A stretch of 64,000 nt of DNA from Oleispirillum sp965228165 (lineage in GTDB: Bacteria; Pseudomonadota; Alphaproteobacteria; Rhodospirillales; Rhodospirillaceae): assembly GCA_965228165.1 (NCBI GenBank), contig CBDDHB010000002.1:682001-746000 (forward strand), given 5' to 3'. Below, piece by piece: positions 32,217 through 41,041 of the stretch. Within the stretch, counting starts at the first letter, position 1. Each line of letters begins with the position of its first letter. Below the pieces are notes generated by a model that was not told the origin of the DNA, searched no databases, and was given only the letters and a program-made list of their open reading frames with translations. The position numbers and the translations under genes are program-made.

Positions 32217-33749
32217 ATGAGCAATTCTGCAAGCACTGCGGAAACGGCAATGACCGGAGACCGCAAGAAAGAAATCATTGGTTTGTTCCTGGGTATCGCA
32301 TTCCTGCTGTACACCCTGTTCACCGCCCCGCCGGAAGGCATTGAGCCGTCGGCGTGGAAGACCATCGGCGTCACCCTGCTGATGGCCACCTGGTGGATGC
32401 TCGAGGCGGCGCCGATCGCGGTGACCGCCCTGGTGCCGCTGGTCCTGTTCCCGGCGCTTGGCGTGATGACCGCCAAGCAGGTCGCGCCGAACTACGCGCA
32501 GGACCTGATCTGGCTGTTCGTCGGCGGCTTCGCGCTGGCCTACGCCATGGAGACCTGGAACCTGCACCGCCGCGTCTCGCTGCTGGTGCTGAAGGTTTGC
32601 GGCACCAACCCGAAGATGCTGCTGCTGGGCTTCCTGGTTTCGACGGCGTTCCTGTCGGCGTGGATGTCCAACACCGCCTGCGCCGCCCTGATGATGCCGA
32701 TCGGCATGGCCATCGTGAAGATGGTGCAGGAAGGCGAAGGCCGTAGCGAGGTCGAGAAGCGCGCCGCGATCAACTTCGGCATCTGCGTGATGCTGGGGAT
32801 CGCGTTCTCCGCCTCGATGGGCGGCATGGCGACCCTGATCGGCACCCCGCCCAACGCGGTGATGGCCGGCCAGGTCGAAAAGATGACCGGCACCGCCGTG
32901 CCGTTCGCCAACTTCATGCTGGTGGGCGGCCCGATCGGCATCGCCCTGCTGGCGATCTGCTGGTGGCTGCTGCCGGTGATGTTCCCGATCAAGGCCCTGG
33001 ACCTGTCCCACGCCGGCGCGATCGTCGACGAGGAACTGGAGAAGCTGGGCGGGATGAGCAAGGGCGAGACCCTGACCTTCATCCTGTTCATCTTCACCGC
33101 GCTGTTCTGGATCCTGCGTCCGCAGATTCTGAACGCCCTGCCGCCGGTGATGTTGGCGGGCAAGCTGACCCCGATGTCCAAGATCATGTCCGACTCGACG
33201 GTCGGCATGCTCACCCTGCTGCTCTGCTTCATCATTCCGGTGGACTTCAAGAAGGGCCGGATGGTCCTGGATACCACCCTGTTCAGCAAGGGCATTCCGT
33301 GGGACGCGATCATCCTGTTCGGCGGCGGGTTCGCCCTGGGTGGCGCCCTCGACAAGTCCGGCGTGTCGGCTTATGTCGCCGGGCAGATGAAGGGCCTGGT
33401 GGGGATGAGCTCGATCGTCGTGATCGCGGTTCTGGCGACGGTGGCGATGCTGCTGACCCAGATGACCTCGAACACCGCCGTCGCGGCGACCTTCGTGCCG
33501 CTGGCGATCTCCATCGCCCAGGGTCTCGGCGTTTCGCCGCTGGTGATGGCGATTCCGGTGGCTCTGGGTGCGTCGCTGGCGTTCTCGCTGCCGGTGGCGA
33601 CGCCGCCGAACGCGATCGTCTTCGGCTCCGGCCTGATCCGCGTTCCCGACATGTTCAAGTCCGGCATGACCTTGAATCTGATCGGTATCGTGATCACCCT
33701 GGCCAGCATGTACGTGATGATGCCGATCGCCTTCGGCGTGAAGGTCTGA
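32217..33749 (+). CDS. DASS/SLC13-family sodium:dicarboxylate symporter
   Basis: A 510-residue membrane protein with about 11-12 helices of the divalent anion:sodium symporter family, which import succinate, malate, citrate or sulfate. The family SNT motifs are SAWMSNTACAALMMPIG near residue 144 and TQMTSNTAVAATFVP near residue 420, each followed by a proline-bearing loop (LIGTPPNAVMAG and PVATPPNAIVFGSG). ATG 32217 follows GGGGG, and a second in-frame ATG lies at 32250. With the TRAP system at the other end it supports growth on organic acids. Two hairpins follow the stop codon. Confidence 0.9.
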   Translation: MSNSASTAETAMTGDRKKEIIGLFLGIAFLLYTLFTAPPEGIEPSAWKTIGVTLLMATWWMLEAAPIAVTALVPLVLFPALGVMTAKQVAPNYAQDLIWLFVGGFALAYAMETWNLHRRVSLLVLKVCGTNPKMLLLGFLVSTAFLSAWMSNTACAALMMPIGMAIVKMVQEGEGRSEVEKRAAINFGICVMLGIAFSASMGGMATLIGTPPNAVMAGQVEKMTGTAVPFANFMLVGGPIGIALLAICWWLLPVMFPIKALDLSHAGAIVDEELEKLGGMSKGETLTFILFIFTALFWILRPQILNALPPVMLAGKLTPMSKIMSDSTVGMLTLLLCFIIPVDFKKGRMVLDTTLFSKGIPWDAIILFGGGFALGGALDKSGVSAYVAGQMKGLVGMSSIVVIAVLATVAMLLTQMTSNTAVAATFVPLAISIAQGLGVSPLVMAIPVALGASLAFSLPVATPPNAIVFGSGLIRVPDMFKSGMTLNLIGIVITLASMYVMMPIAFGVKV

Positions 33750-33757
33750 TCCGTGCC

Positions 33758-33826
33758 GTCGGCGGCGCCTTGCGCCGCCGACCGTCCGAAAGAAGAAAGG
33801 CCTGCCGCATCGCGGCAGGCCTTTTT
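33758..33826 (+). terminator. Two successive hairpins after the DASS gene
   Basis: The first is a 10-bp stem (33758-33767 with 33773-33782). The second is an 11-bp stem (33798-33808 with 33812-33822) with an ATC loop and a run of five T, a classical intrinsic terminator. It lies just before the end of the converging RluA-family gene. Confidence 0.88.
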
Positions 33827-33847
33827 CCATGTCCGACGCGAACCGGA

Positions 33848-34873
33848 TCAGTAATCGAGTTCGAACATCGGCTCGTCGCGGCCCAGCACTTCCTCGAACC
33901 CCAGATCGGCGAAGGTCGCCGCGATGTGCGGCGGCAGCGGCGCGGCAACCCGCAGCACCCCGCCCGAAGGATGGGCGATGACGATGGCGCGGGCGTGCAG
34001 GTGCAACTGCTTGATCCGGGTCACGCCGTCCGCCTCGGGCAGGAAGGCGGCGCGACCGCCGTACTTGCCGTCCCCCAGGATCGGCGTGCCGATGTGCGCC
34101 ATATGGGCGCGCAGTTGATGGGTACGGCCGGTGCGCGGCATCATCGCCACCCAGGCGGCACGCTTACGCACCGCATCGACGACCCGGAAGTCGGTGACCG
34201 CGACCTTGCCGTCGTCGTCCACCGCGATCTTTTCCACCGGCCCGTGCTTGACCTTGGCGAGCGGCGCGGAAATCCGCCCCTGCATCGGCTGCGGCACCCC
34301 GGCGACGATTCCCCAATAGAGCTTCTGGGTGCGGCGCTCGCGGAAGGCGGCGGCCAGATGGGCGGCGGTGGCACGGCTGCGCGCCAGCACCAGGACCCCC
34401 GAGGTATCCTTGTCCAGACGGTGCACCAGGCGCGGACGCTCGTCGGCGCCGAAGCGCAGCGCGTCGAGCAGCGCGTCGAGATGCATCGACATCCCGGAGC
34501 CGCCCTGCACCGCCAGTCCGGCGGGCTTGTTGAGCACCAGGACCGCCGCGTCCTTATGGATGACGCAGGCGCGGATCGCCGCGATCTCGGCCTCCGACAG
34601 CTTCGGCGGCGGCGCGGCATGGGACGAAGCGGCGGCGCGCGGCGCGATCGGCGGCACCCGCACCACCTGCCCGGCGGCGACCCGGTCGCCCGCCTTGACC
34701 CGCCCGCCGTCCAGGCGCACCTGGCCGGTGCGGCACAGCTTTTCCACCTGGATGCGTCCGCACTCCGGCACGTGCCGGGCGAACCAGCGATCCAGCCGGA
34801 TGCCGTCGTCGTCGGCGTCCACCGTCAGCATGCGCACGCCCGGTTTGGCCTCGCCCGTCGCCGTGGTTTCCAT
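33848..34873 (-). CDS. RluA-family 23S rRNA pseudouridine synthase (RluC-like)
   Basis: A 341-residue RNA-modifying enzyme. An S4 RNA-binding domain (about residues 24-75; RLDRWFARHVPECGRIQVEKLCRTGQVRLDG) precedes the catalytic domain with the signature HRLDKDTSGVLVLAR, catalytic Asp154, plus the RTGRTHQLRAHMAHIGTPILGD block. The RluC type (positions 955/2504/2580 of 23S rRNA in E. coli) is most likely from the S4 domain and length, but RluD is not excluded. Its ATG overlaps the stop of rarA by one base (TGATG), so translation is coupled. Confidence 0.88.
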   Translation of the reverse strand: METTATGEAKPGVRMLTVDADDDGIRLDRWFARHVPECGRIQVEKLCRTGQVRLDGGRVKAGDRVAAGQVVRVPPIAPRAAASSHAAPPPKLSEAEIAAIRACVIHKDAAVLVLNKPAGLAVQGGSGMSMHLDALLDALRFGADERPRLVHRLDKDTSGVLVLARSRATAAHLAAAFRERRTQKLYWGIVAGVPQPMQGRISAPLAKVKHGPVEKIAVDDDGKVAVTDFRVVDAVRKRAAWVAMMPRTGRTHQLRAHMAHIGTPILGDGKYGGRAAFLPEADGVTRIKQLHLHARAIVIAHPSGGVLRVAAPLPPHIAATFADLGFEEVLGRDEPMFELDY

Positions 34874-36210
34874 CAGTCTTCGCCCTTCTTTTCCGCCCGC
34901 AGGCGATTCCAATAGGCCAGGCGCTTGCCGATCTCGCGCTCGAAGCCGCGTTCGACCGGACGGTAGAAGGCCTCGCGCGGCATGCCGTCGGGGAAATAAT
35001 TCTGCCCGGAGAACCCCTCGACGGTGTCGGGATCGTACTGGTATCCCGCGCCGTAGCCCAGGTCTTTCATCATCCGCGTCGGCGCGTTCAGAATGTGCAT
35101 CGGCGGCATCAGCGACCCGGTCGCCTTGGCGGCGCGCTTCGCCGCGCCATGCGCCTTGTAGGCGCCCACCGATTTCGGCGCGGTGCCGAGATAGATCACC
35201 AGATAGGATAGTGCCAGATCGCCCTCCGGCGACCCCAGACGGTCGTAGGCCTCCCACGCCGCGATCGCCTGGGCGAGCGCGCCGGGATCGGCTAGGCCGA
35301 CGTCCTCGACCGCGAAGCGGGTCAGGCGGCGCAGGATACAGGCCGGGTCCTCGCCGCCGTCGAGCATCCGCGCCAGCCAATAGAGGGCGGCGTCGGTGTC
35401 CGAACCGCGCAGCGACTTGTGCAGCGCGGAAATCAGGTTGTAGTGCCCCTCCCCCGACTTGTCGAAGACCGGGGCGCGGCGCTGCACCACGCGGGCCAGA
35501 TCGGCGGGGGCGAACACCTCGCCCGGCTTGGCCATCGCGACGATCGCCTCGACCATATTGAGGATCATCCGCCCATCGCCGTCGGCCATCGCCTTCAGGG
35601 ACTCGCGCGCCGGGGCGTCGAGGGGCAGGGGACACCCCAAATCGGCCTCGGCGCGGGCGAGCAGCGCCTCCAGCGCCGCGTCGTCGAGGCGCTTCAAGAC
35701 GATCACCTGACAGCGCGACATCAGGGCGGCGTTCAGCTCGAACGAGGGATTCTCGGTGGTCGCGCCGACCAGGACCACCGTGCCGTCCTCGACATAGGGC
35801 AGGAAGCCGTCCTGCTGCGCCTTGTTGAAGCGGTGAATTTCATCGACGAACAGCAGGGTGCCGCGCCCCGAGGTCTTGCGCTCCAGCTTCGCCGCCTCGA
35901 ACACCTTGCGCAGGTCGGCCACCCCCGAGAACACCGCCGACAGCGGTTGGAACGCCAGATCGGTGCGCGCCGCCAGGGCGCGGGCGAGCGTCGTCTTGCC
36001 GCAGCCGGGCGGCCCCCACAGGATCAGCGACGGCACCCGCCCCCGCTCCAACTGACGCCCCAGCGGCCCTTCCGCCCCCAGCACGTGATCCTGACCGAGG
36101 ATGTCCTCCAACGCGCGGGGGCGCAGCCGGTCGGCCAGGGGATGCGGCGCGGAACGACCTTCCGCCGTTTTGTCCATGCCGTCGTCGAACAGTTCGCCGC
36201 TCATGCCCAT
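34873..36210 (-). CDS. rarA: Replication-associated recombination protein A (MgsA/RarA AAA ATPase)
   Basis: A 445-residue clamp-loader-like AAA ATPase acting at stalled replication forks. The Walker A motif is GPPGCGKTT (Lys72) and Walker B is LLFVDEIHRFNKAQQD (Asp123, Glu124). Sensor 1 is GATTENPSFELN, and the C-terminal tetramerisation region contains NLISALHKSLRGSDTDAALYWLARML and the HILNAPTRMMKDLGYGAGYQYDPD block. Length and order match the family. It lies between degP-like and rluC-like genes, 3 bases after the protease stop is not reached by its own start, which gives a tight three-gene run on the minus strand. Confidence 0.95.
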   Translation of the reverse strand: MGMSGELFDDGMDKTAEGRSAPHPLADRLRPRALEDILGQDHVLGAEGPLGRQLERGRVPSLILWGPPGCGKTTLARALAARTDLAFQPLSAVFSGVADLRKVFEAAKLERKTSGRGTLLFVDEIHRFNKAQQDGFLPYVEDGTVVLVGATTENPSFELNAALMSRCQVIVLKRLDDAALEALLARAEADLGCPLPLDAPARESLKAMADGDGRMILNMVEAIVAMAKPGEVFAPADLARVVQRRAPVFDKSGEGHYNLISALHKSLRGSDTDAALYWLARMLDGGEDPACILRRLTRFAVEDVGLADPGALAQAIAAWEAYDRLGSPEGDLALSYLVIYLGTAPKSVGAYKAHGAAKRAAKATGSLMPPMHILNAPTRMMKDLGYGAGYQYDPDTVEGFSGQNYFPDGMPREAFYRPVERGFEREIGKRLAYWNRLRAEKKGED

Positions 36211-36213
36211 GTC

Positions 36214-37632
36214 CTAATCGACGTTCACCGCCAGACGCTCGCCGCCCCGCAAAATCTCCACCCGCCAGCCCTTGGAGCCCTGGCCGAGGATTTTCACCGC
36301 AGCGGCGACGGCATCGACGCGGCGACGGTTGATCATATCCACCCGGTCGCCGGGACGAAAGCCCAGCCGCGCCGCGATCGAACCGCGCGCCACCCCGACG
36401 ATCACCACTCCGCCCTTGCCCAGCGACAGGCCGGTTTCCTCGGCCAGCGCCGGGTTGAGGTTGGCGATCTCCGCCCCCGCCAGCGGATTGCGCCCGGCGA
36501 TCAGGGTGGCGTCGCGCGGCGGGGTTTCCGGAGGCTCGATCAGCCGCACCGTCAGGGACAGGCGCTCGCCGCGCCGCATCACGACCAGCGTCGCGTCGGC
36601 CCCCACCGGAACCGTCGCCAGACGATAGCGCAGGGCGGCGGCGTCCTGCACCTCGCACCCGTTGATCGACAGCACCACGTCGCCGTTTTTCAGCCCGGCG
36701 CGGTCCGCCGGACCGCCCGGATAGACGTCGTCGATCATCGCGCCGAAGGGATGGCTCAGTCCCAGGCTTTCCGCCGCGTCGGCGGCCAGGGTCTCGCCGC
36801 TCGCCTCCAGCCAGGAGCGTACCGGGCGCCCGTGCGCCAGGATGCCGCGACTGACCGCCATCACCATCGGGCTGGGAATCGCGAAGCCGATGCCGATCGA
36901 CCCCGCCCCGCCCTTGCTGTAGATCGCCGAATTGATGCCGACCAGACGCCCCCGCATGTCGATCAGCGCGCCGCCGGAGTTGCCGGGATTGATCGCCGCG
37001 TCGGTCTGGATGAAAAAGCCGTAGTCCGACACCCCGACCGAGGTCCGCGCCAGGGCGGAAACGATGCCCGAGGTCACCGTCTGGTTGAAGCCGAAGGGGT
37101 TGCCGATGGCGAGCACCAGGTCCCCCACCTGAAGCGCGTCGGCGTCGCCGAACTCCAGATAGGGCAGACGCTGCCCGCCGGTATCGATCTTCAGCACCGC
37201 GATGTCGGTCTTGGCGTCCCGCCCGACGATCGCGGCGGGGAACTCCCGCCGGTCGGACAGGACCACGGTGATTTCGTCCGCGCCCTCGATGACGTGGGTG
37301 TTGGTGACGATCACCCCGGTTTCGCCGACGATCACCCCCGACCCCAGGGAATTTTCCACCCGCTCGCGCGGCACCGACTGGCCGAAGCCGAACTGATCGC
37401 CGAAGAACTGCCGCAGAAAGGGGTCGTTGATGAACGGATTCACCCGCTCGCGCACCGTCACCACCTTGCGGGTATAGATGTTGACCACCGCCGGAGCGGC
37501 GCGCGCCACCAGCGGTGCGAAGGAGAGCGCGATCTCCGCCCGGTCGGCGGGGACCTTGGGCTCGGCGGCGAAAGCGGCGGCGGGCAGCAGCGCGGCGACC
37601 AGCGCGATGAAAAGCCTGCGAACGGTGCGCAT
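36214..37632 (-). CDS. Do/DegP-family periplasmic serine protease with two PDZ domains
   Basis: A 472-residue HtrA-type protease and chaperone for misfolded envelope proteins. The signal peptide is cleaved after AAFA near residue 22. The trypsin-like domain has the triad His113 (NTHV), Asp143 (KTDIAV) and Ser219 (NPGNSGG). Two PDZ domains follow (about 275-365 and 385-470). The Q-linker near residues 70-90 (FFGDQFGFG) is short, nearer DegQ than DegP. GGGAGA lies 7 bases before ATG 37632. It follows the ribosomal superoperon on the same strand after a palindrome that probably ends most of the upstream transcription. Confidence 0.92.
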   Translation of the reverse strand: MRTVRRLFIALVAALLPAAAFAAEPKVPADRAEIALSFAPLVARAAPAVVNIYTRKVVTVRERVNPFINDPFLRQFFGDQFGFGQSVPRERVENSLGSGVIVGETGVIVTNTHVIEGADEITVVLSDRREFPAAIVGRDAKTDIAVLKIDTGGQRLPYLEFGDADALQVGDLVLAIGNPFGFNQTVTSGIVSALARTSVGVSDYGFFIQTDAAINPGNSGGALIDMRGRLVGINSAIYSKGGAGSIGIGFAIPSPMVMAVSRGILAHGRPVRSWLEASGETLAADAAESLGLSHPFGAMIDDVYPGGPADRAGLKNGDVVLSINGCEVQDAAALRYRLATVPVGADATLVVMRRGERLSLTVRLIEPPETPPRDATLIAGRNPLAGAEIANLNPALAEETGLSLGKGGVVIVGVARGSIAARLGFRPGDRVDMINRRRVDAVAAAVKILGQGSKGWRVEILRGGERLAVNVD

Positions 37633-37659
37633 CGGCGATCTCCCTTCCCGGAAACGGCA

Positions 37660-37683
37660 AAGGCGGCCCTTAAGGGCCGCCTT
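37660..37683 (-). terminator. Perfect 24-bp palindrome after rplQ
   Basis: The segment is a complete inverted repeat with 12-base arms meeting at TTAA (37660-37671 with 37672-37683). It lies 41 bases beyond the rplQ stop and 28 bases ahead of the protease start. It probably terminates or attenuates the alpha operon; it has no long U-run, so read-through into the protease gene is possible. Confidence 0.65.
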
Positions 37684-37724
37684 CACGACAGTGCCTCGGG
37701 GCCCAGGCCCCCTGCCGGAGCGGC

Positions 37725-38147
37725 TTACGCCTCGGCGGCTTCCTCGGCCTTCTCCTGGGTCGGACCGGAGTCCTTGCCCTTGGCGGCGGGATCGCGGTCG
37801 ATCAGCTCGATCACCGCCATCGGCGCGCAGTCGCCGTAGCGGAAGCCCGCCTTCAGCACCCGGCAATAGCCGCCCTGGCGACCGGCGTAACGGTCCTTCA
37901 GCACCGAGAACAGCTTCGCCACCACGGCATCGTCGCGCAGCTGCGCGAAGGCCTGACGGCGGGCGTGCAGGTCGCCGCGCTTGCCGAGGGTGATCAGCTT
38001 TTCGACGATCGGACGCAAATCCTTCGCCTTCGGCAGCGTGGTGGTGATCTGTTCGTGCTTCAGAAGCGCGGCCGCCATGTTGGCGAACATCGCGCCACGG
38101 TGGGCACTGGTGCGGTTGAACTTACGGCCACCCATGCGATGACGCAT
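37725..38147 (-). CDS. rplQ: 50S ribosomal protein L17
   Basis: A large-subunit protein of 140 residues near the peptide exit tunnel. The N-terminus MRHRMGGRKFNRTSAHRGAMFANMA is diagnostic, and the middle block RYAGRQGGYCRVLKAGFRYGDCAPMAVIEL is conserved. A short Lys/Glu/Ala-rich tail follows. AAGGAGG sits 5 bases before ATG 38147, an ideal ribosome site. It is the last gene of the alpha operon, 133 bases after rpoA. Confidence 0.97.
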   Translation of the reverse strand: MRHRMGGRKFNRTSAHRGAMFANMAAALLKHEQITTTLPKAKDLRPIVEKLITLGKRGDLHARRQAFAQLRDDAVVAKLFSVLKDRYAGRQGGYCRVLKAGFRYGDCAPMAVIELIDRDPAAKGKDSGPTQEKAEEAAEA

Positions 38148-38280
38148 TGCATCCTCCTTAAAAGCTGTCGGCTCGCTCGCGAGACCGATTGTTCCTCGCG
38201 CCGCCGCCGCGAACACTGCCGGGGACGGGACGCCGGACCCCCCATGGGTCCACTCGAAACGAATGACCGGAGAAGCGCGA

Positions 38281-39297
38281 TCAGTACGGCTCTTCCAGCT
38301 TCTTCGCCAGTTCCTCGATGTTTTCCGGCGGCCAGTTCGGAATGTCCATGCCCAGATGCAGCCCCATGGAGGCCAGAACTTCCTTGATCTCGTTCAAGGA
38401 CTTGCGGCCGAAGTTCGGGGTGCGCAGCATCTCGGTCTCGGTCTTCTGGACCAGATCGCCGATGTAGATGATGTTGTCGTTCTTGAGACAGTTGGCGGAG
38501 CGCACCGAAAGCTCCAGTTCGTCCACCTTGCGCAGCAGGTTCTTGTTGAAGGGCAGTTCGTCCGCCTTCTCGCTTTCCGGCTGGGTCTGCGGTTCCTCGA
38601 AGTTGACGAACAGCTGCATCTGATCCTGGACGATGCGCGCCGCCAGGGCCACCGCGTCTTCCGGAGTCACCGTGCCGTCGGTGACGATGTTCATCACCAG
38701 CTTGTCGTAGTCGGTGACCTGGCCGACGCGGGTGTTGTCCACCTCGTAGGCGACTTTCAGCACCGGCGAGAAGATCGCATCCACCGGAATCAGACCGATC
38801 GGGCAATCCTCGGGACGGTTCATCGCCGCCGGAACATAGCCCTTGCCGCTGTCCACGGTGAATTCGCAGTTGAACACCGCGCCCTCGTCCAGGGTGCAGA
38901 GCACGATATCGGGGTTCATGATCTCGATATCGGCGCCCGCCTCGATCATCCCCGCGGTGACCACGCCGGGACCGACCTTCCTCAGGCTCATCCGCTTCGG
39001 ACCCTCGGCATGAAGGCGCAACGCGATGTTCTTGACGTTGAGGATGATGTCGGTGACGTCTTCCCGCACCCCCGGAACCGACGAGAATTCGTGCAGCACG
39101 TTCTCGATCTGGATCGCGGTCACCGCCGCCCCTTGCAGGGACGACAGCAGCACGCGGCGCAGCGCGTTGCCCACGGTCATGCCGAAACCGCGCTCCAAAG
39201 GCTCGGCGATGATCTTCGCGACGCGCGTCGGATCGTCACCCGGCTCGATGGTCAGCTTGTTCGGTTTGATCAGTTCCTGCCAATTCTTCTGAATCAC
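38281..39297 (-). CDS. rpoA: RNA polymerase alpha subunit
   Basis: The 338-residue alpha subunit nucleates RNA polymerase assembly and contacts upstream promoter DNA and activators. The N-terminal domain (1-235) contains ERGFGMTVGNALRRVLLSSLQGAAVTAIQI. The C-terminal domain (about 255-325) contains LELSVRSANCLKNDNIIYIGDLVQKTETEMLRTPNFGRKSLNEIKEVL. I place the start at GTG 39297 (protein MIQKNWQELIKPNKL), because GAGG lies 6 bases upstream and the family begins there. An ATG at 39309 lacks a ribosome site. Confidence 0.96.
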   Translation of the reverse strand: MIQKNWQELIKPNKLTIEPGDDPTRVAKIIAEPLERGFGMTVGNALRRVLLSSLQGAAVTAIQIENVLHEFSSVPGVREDVTDIILNVKNIALRLHAEGPKRMSLRKVGPGVVTAGMIEAGADIEIMNPDIVLCTLDEGAVFNCEFTVDSGKGYVPAAMNRPEDCPIGLIPVDAIFSPVLKVAYEVDNTRVGQVTDYDKLVMNIVTDGTVTPEDAVALAARIVQDQMQLFVNFEEPQTQPESEKADELPFNKNLLRKVDELELSVRSANCLKNDNIIYIGDLVQKTETEMLRTPNFGRKSLNEIKEVLASMGLHLGMDIPNWPPENIEELAKKLEEPY

Positions 39298-39406
39298 GGA
39301 GTGCCTCATCAGACATAACGGGGAATGGTTCCCCAAAGCCGAACGGATGAAGCGACGGGTTCCCAGAGACCCGGGAAACCGCCGCATTCATCCACGTGGA
39401 GCCTTC

Positions 39407-39799
39407 TTACACGCGCCGACGCTTGCGCGGGCGGCATCCGTTGTGCGGAATCGGGGTCACGTCGCGGATCGCGGTGATGGTGAAGCCCACCGCCTGCAAC
39501 GCGCGCAGCGCCGATTCCCGGCCCGAACCCGGACCCTTGACCTCGACCTCAAGGGTCTTCATCCCGTGGTCCATGGCCTTCTTGCCGGCATCCTCGGCGG
39601 CCATCTGCGCCGCGTACGGCGTGGACTTGCGGGAACCCTTGAAGCCCATGGTGCCCGACGACGACCAGGAAATCGCATTCCCCTGAGCGTCGGTGATGGT
39701 CACCATGGTGTTGTTGAACGACGCATTCACATGCGCCACACCGGAAACGATATTCTTGCGTTCGCGACGACGCGGACGCGCGGCAGCTGCCTTAGCCAT
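39407..39799 (-). CDS. rpsK: 30S ribosomal protein S11
   Basis: A 130-residue platform protein of the small subunit that lines the mRNA exit region. It shows the family blocks NIVSGVAHVNASFNNTMVTITDAQGNAISW, GSRKSTPYAAQMAAEDAGKKAMDHGMKTLEVEVKGPGSGRESALRALQAVGF and the C-terminal TPIPHNGCRPRKRRRV. It lies 14 bases after rpsM, and its AAGGGG ribosome site overlaps the rpsM stop codon (TAAGGGG). Confidence 0.97.
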   Translation of the reverse strand: MAKAAAARPRRRERKNIVSGVAHVNASFNNTMVTITDAQGNAISWSSSGTMGFKGSRKSTPYAAQMAAEDAGKKAMDHGMKTLEVEVKGPGSGRESALRALQAVGFTITAIRDVTPIPHNGCRPRKRRRV

Positions 39800-39813
39800 G
39801 TGCCATCAGCCCC

Positions 39814-40182
39814 TTATTTCTTTTTGCCAGCGATCGGTTTGGCCGGACCTTTGCGGGTGCGCGCATTGGTATGCGTGCGCTGACCGCGAACCGGCAGACC
39901 GCGGCGGTGACGCAGCCCACGATAGCACTTCAGGTCCATGAGCCGCTTGATGTTCATCGTCACTTCACGACGGAGGTCGCCCTCGACGGTATAATCGCCG
40001 TCGATGACCTCGCGGATGCGCAGCACTTCCTCGTCGGAAAGCTGATTCACCCGCCGTTCGTCGGTGATGCCGACCTTGCCGCAGATCTCCTTGGCCATCT
40101 TCGGCCCAATGCCGTAGATGTAGGTCAAGGCGATCACCACGCGCTTGTTGGTCGGAATATTAACGCCTGCAATACGCGCCAA
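39814..40182 (-). CDS. rpsM: 30S ribosomal protein S13
   Basis: A 122-residue head protein of the small subunit that forms bridges to the large subunit. The sequence MARIAGVNIPTNKRVVIALTYIYGIG is diagnostic, as is the C-terminal RGLRHRRGLPVRGQRTHTNARTRKGP. The start codon is TTG at 40182: MARIAGVN must be encoded from it, and GGGAG lies 8 bases upstream, with no ATG or GTG available. Use of TTG for S13 is unusual and may lower its rate of initiation. adk lies upstream after a 134-base gap. Confidence 0.96.
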   Translation of the reverse strand: MARIAGVNIPTNKRVVIALTYIYGIGPKMAKEICGKVGITDERRVNQLSDEEVLRIREVIDGDYTVEGDLRREVTMNIKRLMDLKCYRGLRHRRGLPVRGQRTHTNARTRKGPAKPIAGKKK

Positions 40183-40316
40183 TGCCGCTTCTCCCTAGCA
40201 CAAACCTTGGTGCCGCACCAAATCGCGGAAAATCCGAAGTCGCGGGATTATACGAAGAACTTTTCCCGAGTCAACGGCTTCCACATGGGCACCGGACAAT
40301 AATTCCACAACGGGCG

Positions 40317-40979
40317 TCAGCCCGCCACTGCCTCCACCAACTGCCGCGTCACGTCGCTAATCGCGGCGGCACCGTCGATGGTCTTCAACAACCCGCGCTT
40401 CGCATAGTAGGGCAGCAGCGGGGCGGTCTGGTCGTGATACGCCGCCAGACGCGTCGCCACGGTTTCCGCGGTGTCGTCCTTGCGGCGAACGAATTCGGTC
40501 GAACCGCAGGCGTCGCAGACGCCCTCGGCCTTCGGCCGTTGAAAGGTATCGTGGTAGCCCGCGCCGCATTTGGCGCAAGCGTACCGTCCGGTGATGCGTT
40601 CGACGATCATCGCGTCGGGAACCCGCACCTCGATCACCGCGTCGAGGCCCATCCCCTTGTCCGCCAGCATCGCGTCCAGCGCTTCCGCCTGCGGAATGGT
40701 GCGCGGGAATCCATCCAGGATGAATCCCTTGGCGCAATCCGGCTCGGCGATGCGGGAAGAGATCACCCCGACCATCACCGCGTCGGGAACCAGGCCCCCC
40801 GCCTCCATGATCGCCTTCGCCTTCAGGCCGACCTCGGTGCCCGCCTTGACCGCGGCGCGCAGCATGTCGCCGGTGGACAGCTGCACGATGCCGAAGGCGT
40901 CCTGCAACACCCGCGCCTGCGTGCCCTTGCCGCCGCCGGGCGGGCCCATCAGAATGATTCGCTTGCCTTCCATCTTCAT
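40317..40979 (-). CDS. adk: Adenylate kinase, zinc-finger LID type
   Basis: Adenylate kinase (AMP + ATP to 2 ADP), 220 residues. The P-loop is GPPGGGKGTQ near residue 12, and the AMP-binding block is FILDGFPRTIPQAEAL. The LID domain carries a four-cysteine zinc site (CAKCGAGYHDTFQRP, then CDAC), a feature of many alphaproteobacterial and Gram-positive long-form enzymes and absent from E. coli Adk. The position between secY and rpsM is typical of the spc operon in this group. ATG 40979 is used; an ATG two codons later is equally possible. The ribosome site is weak. Confidence 0.96.
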   Translation of the reverse strand: MKMEGKRIILMGPPGGGKGTQARVLQDAFGIVQLSTGDMLRAAVKAGTEVGLKAKAIMEAGGLVPDAVMVGVISSRIAEPDCAKGFILDGFPRTIPQAEALDAMLADKGMGLDAVIEVRVPDAMIVERITGRYACAKCGAGYHDTFQRPKAEGVCDACGSTEFVRRKDDTAETVATRLAAYHDQTAPLLPYYAKRGLLKTIDGAAAISDVTRQLVEAVAG

Positions 40980-41041
40980 CGGCCGTCTCGCCCGGGTTTT
41001 CCCGGGTCGCCCCCCTGATTACGCCCTGTTGCGTCGCGCCG

